DNA of 64,000 nt from Nostoc carneum NIES-2107 (GCA_002368155.1 AP018180.1:3784719-3848718), one strand, 5' to 3'; numbered from the stretch's first letter, positions 27,756 to 36,710 are shown. Made by a program: numbers and translations. The notes: a model not told the origin generated them from the sequence alone.

Positions 27756-28151
27756 ATGAGGCGAATGTTAAAGCGGGATATTCAAGGGAAGTTCGCCCTC
27801 AAAGACGATGATTATCGTCAAGTGCGCTCTTTAAGATTAACGGATGAAACCTGGAAGGCTTTGGGGATCGCTGCCGAATGCTTGGGTATGACTAGAGCTG
27901 ATTACGTTGAACAGGTGATTAGAAGGAATGCTCATCCAAGTATTACACGGGAAAAAAAGTTGGCACATAAAGCCAAAACTAGTGTTGTTGAAGTTGCGAC
28001 CATGCCTCTAAAGGTGGCAACACTCGAAAGTTTACGTAACCAAGTAATATTGGAGTTGAAGTTAGGTAAGCAATCACCGGGCTACAAAGCAGCACTCAAA
28101 GCCCTCAATCATTTTATTGTGGTACTAAATAGCGAGTATACACAACAGTAG
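27756..28151 (+). CDS. Small DNA-binding-like accessory protein of the element
   Basis: The frame opens at TTG 27726, but those codons span the iterated 15-bp site. ATG at 27756 gives 131 residues. The segment VRSLRLTDETWKALGIAAECLGMTRADYVEQVI (about 21-53) has the strand-helix-helix pattern of ribbon-helix-helix (CopG/Arc-like) DNA-binding proteins. The C-terminal part is helical and basic. It precedes the transposase by 36 bases and probably shares its transcript. It is the natural candidate to bind the repeated 15-bp sites, one of which touches its own start. Another copy lies inside this gene at 27936-27950. Confidence 0.65.
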   Translation: MRRMLKRDIQGKFALKDDDYRQVRSLRLTDETWKALGIAAECLGMTRADYVEQVIRRNAHPSITREKKLAHKAKTSVVEVATMPLKVATLESLRNQVILELKLGKQSPGYKAALKALNHFIVVLNSEYTQQ

Positions 28152-28187
28152 GAATTCGCTGTTTTGTATCAGTAAGCGGGGAAAACA

Positions 28188-29894
28188 GTGGACATAAGTT
28201 CTGAGCGGATTGACGATATTCCCGTCATCGTGGAATGGCTTGTTCAGATGGGGATAGCTAAATGTATTGACCAAAAACTCAAAAAACCACACGGAAACCA
28301 CAAAGGCATGAGTTATGGTCAATTGAGTGTATTGTTACTGACATACATAATTACTCAATCAGACCATCGGTTGTGTGCAGTGGAATCATGGGTAAAGGCA
28401 CATCGAAGGATTTTAGAGTTAAGTACAGGGTGGTCGATAGGAGAAAAAGATACCAGTGATGACAGATTGGCAAGGGTAGTCGAAGAGTTAGGTAAGCAAA
28501 CACAAGCAACGCAGGAAATAGAGGTCAAGTTAGGACAAAATCTGATTCGCGCCTACGAATTGCCCACACAAGTGGCACGAACCGATACGACTAGTTTTAG
28601 CGTGAATCATCAACAGGGAGATTCTCCAGAAGAAAATATATTACGTTATGGCTATTCCAAGGACAAACGCCCAGATTTGTTGCAATACCGTCAATTATTG
28701 GCAACCCTTGACCCAATGGGAATGCCATTAGTCAGCACAACCCTTGAAGGTAATGGAGCTGACGACCCATTATATTTCCCCACTTGGCAAAAAATAGCAC
28801 AAGTGATTGGACATAAAAAGTTTGTCTTCATCGCTGATTGTAAAGCTGGGTCGATTGCAACTCGCGCTCAAATCGCCGCTTCTAGGGGTATTTACTGCGT
28901 TCCTGTAGCCATGAGTGGGCAACACCCTCAATATCTTCAGCAATGGGTTCTCAACCCACCAGCGGAAATTGTGCCCATTCGTTTACCACGACAAGATGAA
29001 GAAGAACCTGCGGTGGGAAAAGGTTTTGAAGTGGAGTTAGGTAAGTTTTGGTTCAACAAACAAACCAACAAATGGGTGCGTTGGCTAGAACGCTACTTAG
29101 TAGTTTACTCCCAAAGCCTTGCCGCATCAATGATACGTGGACAACAGCAACGCATCTTGACTGCTGAAACCGCTCTCCAAAGTTTAGCTAACAAGCCAGG
29201 CTCAGATCGGGAGCTACTCACCCATAAAGTAGAAAACATTCTCCAGCGCTATCGTGTCAAAAATTTTTTCTCAACCATGATTACAGAACAGATCACTAAA
29301 AAAACTCGTCATCTCGGACGGGGACGACCATCAAAAAACTCGACCACAGAGGAATTGACAGATATTTGTCTTCAACTTCATATCCAGAAGATAGATACTG
29401 CAATTCAGGAGGCAGAAACTTTGGCAGGGTGGCGATTGTATGTTACTAATGCCGATAGTAGCCAGATGAGTTTACCACTTGCTGTGATGTATTATCGGGA
29501 TGAATGGCTTTTAGAGCGAGGTTTTCACCGTTTTAAAAGGGGTTCTTTGCCAGCCCTACCCATTTACTTTCAAAATACTGACCGAATCACTGGCTTAATG
29601 TTCCTGTTGAACATAGCTTTGCGTGTATTTACTCTAATGGAGTTTGTAGTACGGCTGGCTCTTGAGCAAACCCAACAATCTTTGGCAGGTCTTTATGACG
29701 GTAATCCAAAGCGAAAAACTGCTCGCCCATCTGCTGAACAAATGCTCAAGGCTTTTTGTAATTTAACTCTTTATTTTTTACCTGATTCTACCATCTTCAT
29801 CACACCAATTAACGCGCTTCAAAAACAAATTCTTTCTTTAATGAAAATGCCTGAATCCCTTTATCAGATAGATTCAGTGGTGCGCTCGACATAA
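28188..29894 (+). CDS. IS1634-family transposase
   Basis: The 568-residue transposase starts at GTG with GCGGGG upstream. The N-terminal DUF4277-like region (IDDIPVIVEWLVQMGIAKCID) is typical of IS1634 transposases. Acidic catalytic positions appear in VARTDTTSFSVNH (about 125), FVFIADCKAGSIATR (about 215) and the C-terminal YRDEWLLERGFHRFKRG with Glu (about 440). It is full length without frameshift. It lies inside the long-inverted-repeat element and most likely mobilises it. Confidence 0.9.
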   Translation: MDISSERIDDIPVIVEWLVQMGIAKCIDQKLKKPHGNHKGMSYGQLSVLLLTYIITQSDHRLCAVESWVKAHRRILELSTGWSIGEKDTSDDRLARVVEELGKQTQATQEIEVKLGQNLIRAYELPTQVARTDTTSFSVNHQQGDSPEENILRYGYSKDKRPDLLQYRQLLATLDPMGMPLVSTTLEGNGADDPLYFPTWQKIAQVIGHKKFVFIADCKAGSIATRAQIAASRGIYCVPVAMSGQHPQYLQQWVLNPPAEIVPIRLPRQDEEEPAVGKGFEVELGKFWFNKQTNKWVRWLERYLVVYSQSLAASMIRGQQQRILTAETALQSLANKPGSDRELLTHKVENILQRYRVKNFFSTMITEQITKKTRHLGRGRPSKNSTTEELTDICLQLHIQKIDTAIQEAETLAGWRLYVTNADSSQMSLPLAVMYYRDEWLLERGFHRFKRGSLPALPIYFQNTDRITGLMFLLNIALRVFTLMEFVVRLALEQTQQSLAGLYDGNPKRKTARPSAEQMLKAFCNLTLYFLPDSTIFITPINALQKQILSLMKMPESLYQIDSVVRST

Positions 29895-29972
29895 TTCATC
29901 TTACTCAATTACCTGTACCACTCCTGAAGGAGGATACACACAATTGAAGTCCCATTTCAATATTAGCAATTT

Positions 29973-30160
29973 CCGTGTAAGACACCGTAAATTGAACTTT
30001 GAATATTGCTACTCTTCCATGTATTACACTGAAGAGCTTAACTTCCGGTAACAGTCTCTCAATATATTTCTTTCATCCCTGTAATACACGCAAAGTCGCA
30101 ATTTCTTTTACCATGTAATACATGGTAAAGCTCGTTCTCCTTTTCCCAAGTATTACACGG
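29973..30160. promoter_or_regulatory. Cluster of five iterated 15-bp sites at right end
   Basis: Copies are at 29973-29987 (degenerate), 30017-30031, 30077-30091, 30111-30125 (CCATGTAATACATGG) and 30146-30160 (CCAAGTATTACACGG). They mirror the left-end cluster. Confidence 0.7.
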
Positions 30161-30251
30161 TGATGGTTTTAGGAGATCCAAAATCGTATTGTTTCCTTTA
30201 ACAGTAAGGCGTTAATTCCTCTCACACTTCAAAAATAAGCGAACGTACAGT
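30139..30251. repeat. Right long terminal inverted repeat
   Basis: This is the inverse of 27523-27634. It ends AGCGAACGTACAGT and is followed by the AATA target copy. Confidence 0.88.
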
Positions 30252-30547
30252 AATAAACTTTTAAAACCTGAGATTTGGACGATATTATGCAGTTTATCTA
30301 GATTTTCAGTTATTTAAATAATTTATAGTGCTGCGATCGCATTGCACGTTATTTGCTTATCAAGTATTGCAACCCAACATATTTTAAAGGCACAGCATTG
30401 CTGTGCCAGTGCGATCGCCTATATTAAAGTAGATTGGGTAAAGGGAAAAGGGCAAAGGGGAAGGGTTTCAAGCCTTTACCCTTTTCCCCTTAACCTTTCC
30501 CCCACCTGTTCACAAGACTTTGGCCGAGACTGGTATAATTTCATCTT
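30252..30547. other. Duplicated P450 3' flank plus low-complexity hairpin
   Basis: The stretch around 30330-30430 closely resembles 25921-26010 downstream of the first P450: TTTGCTTATCAAGTATTGCA, a GGCACAGCA hairpin, GCGATCGCCTATATTAAAG. It was duplicated with the gene. About 30441-30490 is a purine run (AAGGGAAAAGGGCAAAGG) facing its pyrimidine complement, a long hairpin that may terminate transcription. Confidence 0.7.
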
Positions 30548-31921
30548 TTAAATGCTACTCGACTCTAAAGCCCGAGATGGTAGCTGATGCTGTTTTTTTG
30601 CTATTAATTGAATGCTGCGATTTGGCCCTGTAACTAAACCACGACGCTTTGGAAGAATCTCAAGATTCTGATCAACTAATGCCAAATCCCAACTTGAGAG
30701 AATTTTTGCTAGTATTACTTTCATTTCAAATTGGGCAAATGCCATGCCTATACAGCGTCTTGCACCACCGCCAAAAGGCAAAAATTCGTAAGGTGAAAAT
30801 TGACGTTCTAAAAAGCGTTCTGGTTTAAATTCTTGATGTTGTGGGTATAAATCTTCGCGTTGATGGGTGAGATAAATGGAACCTAGTACGATTGTGCCGG
30901 GTTCTAGGTCATGACCACATAAAGATACGGGTGTTTTAACTACACGTGGAAAAGTCAGCATTCCCACTGGATAAATCCGCAAGGCTTCGCAGCAGACAGC
31001 GTTGAGATATGGGGATTTAAAAACGCTACTGGGGTCTGAGTTCTCACCCAAGCTATCGATTTCTTGTACTAGTTTTTGCTGGACTGATGGTAATTTATGA
31101 ATCCAGTATAATGCCCAAGTTAGGGCTGTGGCTGTGGTTTCATGTCCTGCTGTTAACAGCGTCATTAATTCATCGCGTATTTCTTCGTCAGTCATGGCTT
31201 CCCCGGCTTCATCACGGGCCGCCATGAGTAAGCTGAGGATATCTGTGCGCGATGGGTCGGGATTTTCGCGCCGTTCCTGAATTTCTTCGTTGAGGAGTTG
31301 ATGAACGCGCTGTCTGCGGCGGAGGAATCTTCCCCAAGAACTGCGGGGGCCAAAATCTAGACGCAGGGCAGGAAAATAAAGTTCAACCACCCTTAAGGGA
31401 GAGTTTTCGTTGAGCATTGTTGCTAAAACTTGCTCTAACTCTTGGGCGCGTGGCCCTTCGTATAATCCAAATACAGCTTGCATAATCACCCGCATGGTAA
31501 TGATTTGCATCGCTGACCTAGCACAGAAGGTTTTGCCTGTTTCCCATTGGCTAATTACTTGCGCTGTGACATCGTTAATTACTTGGCCGTAGGTACGCAT
31601 TCTGTCACCGTGAAACGGCGGCATTAATAACTGGCGTTGACGGCGATGTACTTCCCCACTGACTGTAATTACAGAATTTTTCCCTAGCATTGGTTCAAAA
31701 ACTTTATTCCAATCGCTGGGGGCTGCAAATTCCTTGGTATCACTGGTTAAAATTTGCTGTAGCGCCTCGGGGTTACTCACAAACACCACAGGCGGATTTA
31801 ATTGCATAGTGAAAATATCGCCATAGCGTTCGGCACAAGCTGCCATAAACGGCATAGGTTGGAAAATCCACTGAAGCATCTGGACAAACGCTGGAGATTT
31901 CGGGCCGTTGGGTAGTTTCAT
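30548..31921 (-). CDS. Cytochrome P450, CYP110-like (copy 2)
   Basis: A frame of 472 codons opens upstream, but the ATG at 31921 aligns exactly with the start of copy 1 and gives 457 residues. The key motifs are AGHETTATALTWALYW, CEALRIYP, FKPERFLERQF and the heme loop FGGGARRCIG. It differs from copy 1 mainly in the substrate-facing middle (PLRVVELYFPALRLDFG against YLNIIALYFPALRIDFG) and near the K helix (FPRVVKTPVS). The two may have different substrates. It is transcribed on minus, upstream of copy 1. The native tandem pair was separated by the IS1634-type element. Confidence 0.93.
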   Translation of the reverse strand: MKLPNGPKSPAFVQMLQWIFQPMPFMAACAERYGDIFTMQLNPPVVFVSNPEALQQILTSDTKEFAAPSDWNKVFEPMLGKNSVITVSGEVHRRQRQLLMPPFHGDRMRTYGQVINDVTAQVISQWETGKTFCARSAMQIITMRVIMQAVFGLYEGPRAQELEQVLATMLNENSPLRVVELYFPALRLDFGPRSSWGRFLRRRQRVHQLLNEEIQERRENPDPSRTDILSLLMAARDEAGEAMTDEEIRDELMTLLTAGHETTATALTWALYWIHKLPSVQQKLVQEIDSLGENSDPSSVFKSPYLNAVCCEALRIYPVGMLTFPRVVKTPVSLCGHDLEPGTIVLGSIYLTHQREDLYPQHQEFKPERFLERQFSPYEFLPFGGGARRCIGMAFAQFEMKVILAKILSSWDLALVDQNLEILPKRRGLVTGPNRSIQLIAKKQHQLPSRALESSSI

Positions 31922-32119
31922 AGGCTTGGTCTTTTGGTTTATTTCTGTTTTGCCAATGAACCACAAAGAAAAACATTAAATTTTTTGGAATGACTCATAG
32001 AAGCTGCTTATCTTTGTGTTGCGAAAGTGCAATAAACTGTTACAACCTGGAAGTTGTAAAATTTTTGTTAATTTGGACGAGCATCTCCAGTTTCTCCTCA
32101 TCCTCTTAAGGTATTCAGC

Positions 32120-34333
32120 ATGACAGCAACCACGCCTAAAGCATCTTCAGCGCTTCCTAATTTTTGCGAAGGAATTCAATATTTTGGGGAAGCGTTACCA
32201 GGTTTTGAAACCTATGGTGCAAACCCTGCTATAGAATCAGGCAAAGTAGCGATCGCAGATCCGAATGATCCAGTAGCCGTATATCAAACTTTACTGGCTG
32301 CCGATGCTCTACGTTACCTGACGCTACAAATCACAGGTAGTAAAGCTTCTGGTCACCCTGGTGGATTTGCTAGCCAAGCGGAAGCTTACGCGGCTCTGGT
32401 CATGTTAGGGTACAAAAACATTATTACGGAAGTTGGTCACCACGCCCCTGGATTTTATAGTGCCATGTTCCTCGATCGCTCTTTAGAGGATATGGGTATT
32501 TTAACTGTCCAACAATTGCGCGATCGCTTTCGCGAAAAGCATGGACTATTAGGGCATCTTTCTGGTTACATACCAGGTATTCTCGCACCTGCGGGGCCTT
32601 TAGGGCAAGGGCAACACTTCGCTATGTCCGCCGCACTACTACATAAAGATAAATTATTTCCCTTCACCGTTGGGGATGGTGGGTTAGGTGAACCTTATAT
32701 TATGAGTTCAATGGCTCACTTTAACACTGCTTATCCCAGCGTTACCAATTTCTTACCTGTGCTGGTGTGGAACGGTTACAGCCAAGAACATCACAGTATG
32801 GTTTCTCTGAAAACCAACGAACAGATGACAGCTTACTGGCTAGGTAACGGTTTTGCCGAAGTTGTGTTAGTTGATGCTAAGGAATTTGACGACAAAAATC
32901 AAGCTGGTGATTATGTTGATAGTACCGCTTTTTCCTTTGAGCAACGGTTAGCCTTTACCAAAGCCGTACTTTTGGGAGTTGATCAAGCTGCACGTTCGGC
33001 TTTGAATGGTAAGCTAACTGTCTTCATTATTAAACAACTCAAAGGTGCGGGAGTTCACGCCAGAGGTGCAAAATCTCACAACCTCTATCCCAAAGATACG
33101 TTAGATGCTCCCCATATTGTTAACGCCTTAAAAGAACGTGCTTTACCTGCAGATGCTTGGCAAATTGTGCGGACAAACGCAGAACGTGCTGGTGGTGGCC
33201 CGGCTGCGAAAACAGTGGTAACAGAATTTGAATTACCATTACCAGATTTAGGCGAATTACCTTTAGAAGAATATGCAGTAGGTGGTGAACCAAAAGTTTC
33301 GACAACTGCAATGGGAAGATTAGTCGGAATTGTCGGCAAAAAAGACCCCAATTTCTTAGTAACTAATGCCGATGGTAACGAAGCATCGGGAATTGCCAAT
33401 ATTAACCAAGCATTAAAGATTATTCACCCCACAACCGACGATTTATATAATCAAGCACCCAACGGACAAGTTTACGAACCATTGAGTGAAGATGCTTGTG
33501 CTGGTTTAGCTGCTGGTTTGTCGTTAATGGGTGCGAGAACTTTGTGGTGTTCCTACGAATCTTTTGCCATCAACGGATTACCAATTTGGCAAACTGTCAC
33601 CCAAGCAATGGCAGAATTGCGCCGTCAAACTCCCTCAACAATTACATTATTTACTGCTGGTGCATTAGAGCAAGGGCGTAATGGTTGGACACACCAACGT
33701 CCAGAAATTGAAGCTTATTTTGCTTCTTTAATGCGAACTGGCAATGTATTCCCATTATTCCCCCCTGATGCTAACAGTATTCAAGCTTGTTATGACTGGG
33801 CATTGACAACTAAAAATAAGGGAATTGTGATTACTGCAAGTAAATCACCTTTGCCAATTCGCACTACTTTAGAACAGACTCGTCAAGGTTTACGCGACGG
33901 TGCAGTAGTATTGCATGAAGTTCCAGGTGATAAACAAGTTGTGTTTGCTGTCATTGGTGATATGACATTAATGCCAGTATTTGAAGCAGCAGCTTTCTTA
34001 GAAACTGAAGGTATTGGTGCGAAGATAGTTTCTGTGATTAATCCTCGCCGTTTGTATCGTCCTCATGATACTGCTTGGGATACTTGTTCGGAACCTGATG
34101 GTGGTTTCTTAGATGATGCCAAATTTGCCGAATTATTTGATGGCGATGCGTTAATTGGTGTTACTGGTGGTGCGGCGGCGATGCTGGAACCAATTATGTT
34201 GCGGAGTAATTCTAAGCGCGATACTTTTGCATGGAAGCGTGGAGAAACTACTGCGAGTGCTGGTGAGTTGATGGCGTTTAATGGGTTGACTGCGGAGGCG
34301 TTGACGAAGCGGGCGATCGCGTTAGTGCATTAA
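32120..34333 (+). CDS. ThDP-dependent phosphoketolase/transketolase-like enzyme
   Basis: The 737-residue protein uses thiamine diphosphate. The N-terminal half has ASGHPGGFASQAEAYAAL (about 75-92) and the ThDP-binding FTVGDGGLGEPYIMSS (about 185-200). The C-terminal half has a transketolase-like pyrimidine domain (YEPLSEDACAGLAAGLSLMG, then TLWCSYESFAINGLP) and ends in a C-terminal regulatory-like domain. In cyanobacteria such proteins are annotated as phosphoketolase, splitting xylulose-5-P or fructose-6-P into acetyl-P. However, the active-site loops differ from canonical Xfp (HPGGF replaces the usual GHWGTSPG). The exact reaction is uncertain. It stands alone, and a repeat hairpin follows. 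Confidence 0.8.
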   Translation: MTATTPKASSALPNFCEGIQYFGEALPGFETYGANPAIESGKVAIADPNDPVAVYQTLLAADALRYLTLQITGSKASGHPGGFASQAEAYAALVMLGYKNIITEVGHHAPGFYSAMFLDRSLEDMGILTVQQLRDRFREKHGLLGHLSGYIPGILAPAGPLGQGQHFAMSAALLHKDKLFPFTVGDGGLGEPYIMSSMAHFNTAYPSVTNFLPVLVWNGYSQEHHSMVSLKTNEQMTAYWLGNGFAEVVLVDAKEFDDKNQAGDYVDSTAFSFEQRLAFTKAVLLGVDQAARSALNGKLTVFIIKQLKGAGVHARGAKSHNLYPKDTLDAPHIVNALKERALPADAWQIVRTNAERAGGGPAAKTVVTEFELPLPDLGELPLEEYAVGGEPKVSTTAMGRLVGIVGKKDPNFLVTNADGNEASGIANINQALKIIHPTTDDLYNQAPNGQVYEPLSEDACAGLAAGLSLMGARTLWCSYESFAINGLPIWQTVTQAMAELRRQTPSTITLFTAGALEQGRNGWTHQRPEIEAYFASLMRTGNVFPLFPPDANSIQACYDWALTTKNKGIVITASKSPLPIRTTLEQTRQGLRDGAVVLHEVPGDKQVVFAVIGDMTLMPVFEAAAFLETEGIGAKIVSVINPRRLYRPHDTAWDTCSEPDGGFLDDAKFAELFDGDALIGVTGGAAAMLEPIMLRSNSKRDTFAWKRGETTASAGELMAFNGLTAEALTKRAIALVH

Positions 34334-34351
34334 GATTTAGGTTGGAATAAT

Positions 34352-34414
34352 TAACCGCAGATGCACGCAGATGAACGCAATTATTTAGCGTTCATCTGCG
34401 TATATTTGCGGTTA
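34352..34414. repeat. Long imperfect hairpin repeat
   Basis: TAACCGCA, ACGCAGATGAACGC and their inverse (GCGTTCATCTGCGT, TGCGGTTA) form a ~27-bp stem with an AATTATTTA loop. It is 18 bases after the ThDP gene and probably doubles as its terminator. Confidence 0.8.
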
Positions 34415-34493
34415 TTATTAGTATTCTGAGCGTGTTAGATATAAAAGAATAAAAGCTTTTAATAAGTAGCCTACTAAGGGATATTAATAACAT

Positions 34494-34901
34494 ATGAATA
34501 AACAAATAATAAAAACTGAAATAGATAATGATGAGCTATGGATAAGTCTGATATTTTTAATATTAGATAAAGTCAAAAAAGGCATTCAACAAGGTACTTG
34601 GAAATATGAATATCATAATAATTATGATATTCATGAAAATTATTTAAATGAATTTAGTAAAGCAGTGAATGCTAGCTATACTGTCGAATTAGATATAATT
34701 AGAGAATGTTATGATTTTACAGTAAATGACGGCAACAAAAAAATGATAAATATCTATTGTAAACCATTTAAATATGCTGCATTATGTAACCTAAGTAAAT
34801 ATTTAGATGTACTTAAACATGCTCAAGATGAATTTTTTACTAATCAAAAAAAAATATTAGAAGAAGAAGTTTTAAATATTGTATCGCAACTGCCGGATTA
34901 A
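34494..34901 (+). CDS. Small hypothetical protein, tandem paralogue A
   Basis: The 135-residue, AT-rich gene has an ATG start. The segment LDKVKKGIQQGTWKYEYHNN (about 24-43) corresponds to LDKIKNGITKGTWCCDFYKN in the next gene. Both end in a helical, Lys/Glu-rich tail finishing LPD/IPD. They therefore look like divergent tandem duplicates. No enzyme motif, signal peptide or membrane segment is seen. Codon use is unusually AT-rich compared with neighbours, hinting at acquired DNA. Small soluble immunity or antitoxin proteins can look like this, but there is no direct evidence. Confidence 0.6.
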   Translation: MNKQIIKTEIDNDELWISLIFLILDKVKKGIQQGTWKYEYHNNYDIHENYLNEFSKAVNASYTVELDIIRECYDFTVNDGNKKMINIYCKPFKYAALCNLSKYLDVLKHAQDEFFTNQKKILEEEVLNIVSQLPD

Positions 34902-34955
34902 TAAATAATTATTTTTGATTAATCATATTTCTAAATTTTTTGTAAAATAAATAAA

Positions 34956-35318
34956 ATGGATAATAACAGAGTTAAGATAATAAATTCAACATTAGATAAA
35001 ATTAAAAATGGAATAACAAAAGGAACATGGTGTTGTGATTTTTACAAAAATACTTATTCTAAAGAAAATAAAGATTTTTTATTTTTGGATGTAACAGCAT
35101 TCAACCAAGGTTACAAAATTGAATTTGGATATGAGCTTGAATGTAGTTCAAAGCTAGCTAGTAAATACTGGTTTTCTATCCATAAAGACAATAAAGTGAC
35201 GTATGAAATAACTGAGTTGAAAGTTATCTCAGATTCTTTAGAATTTTCATTAATCAGAGAATACATTAAATTGCTGTTAGAAGAATATAAAAAAGCTATA
35301 GTGCTTATTCCTGATTAA
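34956..35318 (+). CDS. Small hypothetical protein, tandem paralogue B
   Basis: The 120-residue protein lies 54 bases after its relative on the same strand. It shares the N-terminal LDKIKNGITKGTW block and the C-terminal helix (LIREYIKLLLEEYKKAIVLIPD). The middle is beta-predicted (KIEFGYELECSS, YWFSIHKDNKVTYEI). It is very AT-rich. A hairpin 43 bases downstream of the stop (35361-35390) may end the transcript of both genes. The function is unknown. Confidence 0.6.
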   Translation: MDNNRVKIINSTLDKIKNGITKGTWCCDFYKNTYSKENKDFLFLDVTAFNQGYKIEFGYELECSSKLASKYWFSIHKDNKVTYEITELKVISDSLEFSLIREYIKLLLEEYKKAIVLIPD

Positions 35319-35360
35319 TTGCTACTTAAGAAATAGTTAGTAGATTGGGTTTAGTTACTC

Positions 35361-35390
35361 AACCCAACATTTCCGGGGGCTTGTTGGGTT
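35361..35390. repeat. Hairpin repeat (AACCCAACA/TGTTGGGTT)
   Basis: A 9-bp perfect stem with a 12-base loop. The same arms occur at 46351-46384. The rest of 35319-35690 holds no recognisable gene. Confidence 0.75.
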
Positions 35391-35690
35391 TCTCTGCGTA
35401 CCCTACGGGAAGCAAGCTACAATTTATCCTCAACCGGATTGAGTTCTGGTTATCTTTAACTGAACCGTATTGAATTATATCTTGTGAACTAATTTATAGT
35501 TATTCCAGATAAAATATGAAAATATAGAGTTTAAGAGCTAATTTGTAAACTCAAGTAAAGTCTTCGTATCGTAAGGATTTCAGGAATTTGAACTAATCGA
35601 GCCTTTATCATGCGAAAGCTATACCCAGTAATGAATTGGATGTCCTTAAGATTTTGTTTACGAATCAGCTCTAATAGCCAGATATTTTCT

Positions 35691-35972
35691 ATGGAAAACT
35701 CACAACCTAAATCTGAGCAGCCTTTAAGTCTTGTCACAGTAGCAGACTTAGAAGCTTTAATAGTCAAAATCGTTCATAAGGTGCTTCAACAAGAGACACA
35801 GAAGCTACAACAAGAGGATTTATCAAATCAAGCAACACAACCGAAGCATCCACCACAAGCTTTTTTAGAAACATTCGGAAGCTGGGAAGACACACGCACA
35901 GCAGAAGAAATTATTGATGAGATATATTCTAGTCGGACTGTAAGCGACATTACAATGGAGATTTCATCATGA
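35691..35972 (+). CDS. Antitoxin-like small protein (orphan)
   Basis: A longer frame opens at 35610, but ATG at 35691 (MENSQPKSEQPLS) is the likelier start, giving 93 residues. An N-terminal helix (ADLEALIVKIVHKVLQQETQ) and a C-terminal FGSWEDTRTAEEIIDEIYSSR resemble the toxin-neutralising tail of type II antitoxins. Its stop overlaps a 22-codon frame as ATGA (35969-36037), but no toxin domain follows, so a partner may be lost. The same two segments recur in 37898-38362. The antitoxin role is inferred only from these features. Confidence 0.55.
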   Translation: MENSQPKSEQPLSLVTVADLEALIVKIVHKVLQQETQKLQQEDLSNQATQPKHPPQAFLETFGSWEDTRTAEEIIDEIYSSRTVSDITMEISS

Positions 35973-36071
35973 ACTTTTCTCATCAATATTTAACCTATAG
36001 GTTAAAAACTGTTCGCCAATTATTACGCATAGACTAAAATTATTAAATAAGCCTTTTATGAACTAACTACT

Positions 36072-36290
36072 ATGCAAGTTAAGGATCTCACTATTGATGA
36101 GCTTAAAGTCCTCATTCGAGAAACTGTTAGGGAGACTATAGAAGAACTGCTTGCAGACCCAGATGAACATCAAACAGTCAAGGAAAATTTTAAGCAAGAA
36201 CTATTAGCAATTCAGCAGCGCAGAGAAGCTGGTTCTAGAGGTATTTCCGCAGCAGAGGTTATGCGAAAACTGGGTTTAGGGAACGAATGA
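36072..36290 (+). CDS. Antitoxin of a RelE-type toxin-antitoxin pair
   Basis: The 72-residue protein starts MQVKDLTIDELKVLIRETVRETIEELL. Its C-terminus (EAGSRGISAAEVMRKLG) is typical of small antitoxins that wrap around RelE/ParE toxins. Its stop overlaps the toxin ATG (ATGA at 36287-36290), giving translational coupling, the usual order for such pairs. It probably neutralises the downstream toxin and represses their shared promoter. Confidence 0.85.
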   Translation: MQVKDLTIDELKVLIRETVRETIEELLADPDEHQTVKENFKQELLAIQQRREAGSRGISAAEVMRKLGLGNE

Positions 36291-36547
36291 CTTACTTAGT
36301 TGAGTATGAACCAGAAGCGCTAGCTGATCTAGAAAAGTTGACAAAAGCTGTCTGTGAAAGAATAGTTAACAAGATTAATTGGCTGGCTGAAAATTTCGAC
36401 CAGATTACACCGCAACCCCTCACGGCTGAATTATCTGGTTTTTATAAACTAAGAATTGGAGATTACCGAGTTATTTACGAGTTTGACTCTGAGAAAAAAA
36501 CTATTTTTATTGATCGAGTTGGACATCGGAGAGAGATTTATAACTGA
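36287..36547 (+). CDS. RelE/ParE-family toxin
   Basis: The 86-residue protein matches the RelE/ParE fold: VEYEPEALADLEKL at the start, a central two-helix stretch, then PLTAELSGFYKLRIGDYRVIYEF and a final FIDRVGHRREIY. The conserved RIGDYRVIY and the C-terminal HRREIY are hallmarks of mRNA-cleaving RelE-type ribonucleases that act at the ribosome. It is complete and coupled to its antitoxin by a 4-base overlap. It is probably functional. Confidence 0.9.
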   Translation: MTYLVEYEPEALADLEKLTKAVCERIVNKINWLAENFDQITPQPLTAELSGFYKLRIGDYRVIYEFDSEKKTIFIDRVGHRREIYN

Positions 36548-36710
36548 ATTGTGTACTGTATTTTGAGTCAAATACTAAATATTAAAATATTGACGTGCAA
36601 CAAAAACATCACTGCATCGGGTTTGTTTACTACTGTTTGGTAGTTATTAGATAAATCAAGCGATCGCACTTTTGCAACAGGCGATCGCTTGATAATATAG
36701 ATATACGATA

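Larger units (their letters stand above)
27523..30251. mobile_element. IS1634-type element with long inverted ends and iterated sites
   Basis: The 2729-bp element is bounded by ~112-bp terminal inverted repeats (27523-27634 and 30139-30251; only a handful of mismatches). It is flanked by the 4-bp direct repeat AATA (27519-27522 and 30252-30255). It contains a small DNA-binding-like gene and an IS1634-type transposase. About ten copies of a 15-bp near-palindrome, consensus CCRWGTAWTACAYGG, cluster in both ends, some inside the inverted repeats. It sits between two P450 paralogues. Confidence 0.88.

Noticed and set aside
36687-36710. Terminator of the 36711 gene
   Set aside because: The GCGATCGC sites nearby look symmetrical, but no stem with a T-run could be built.
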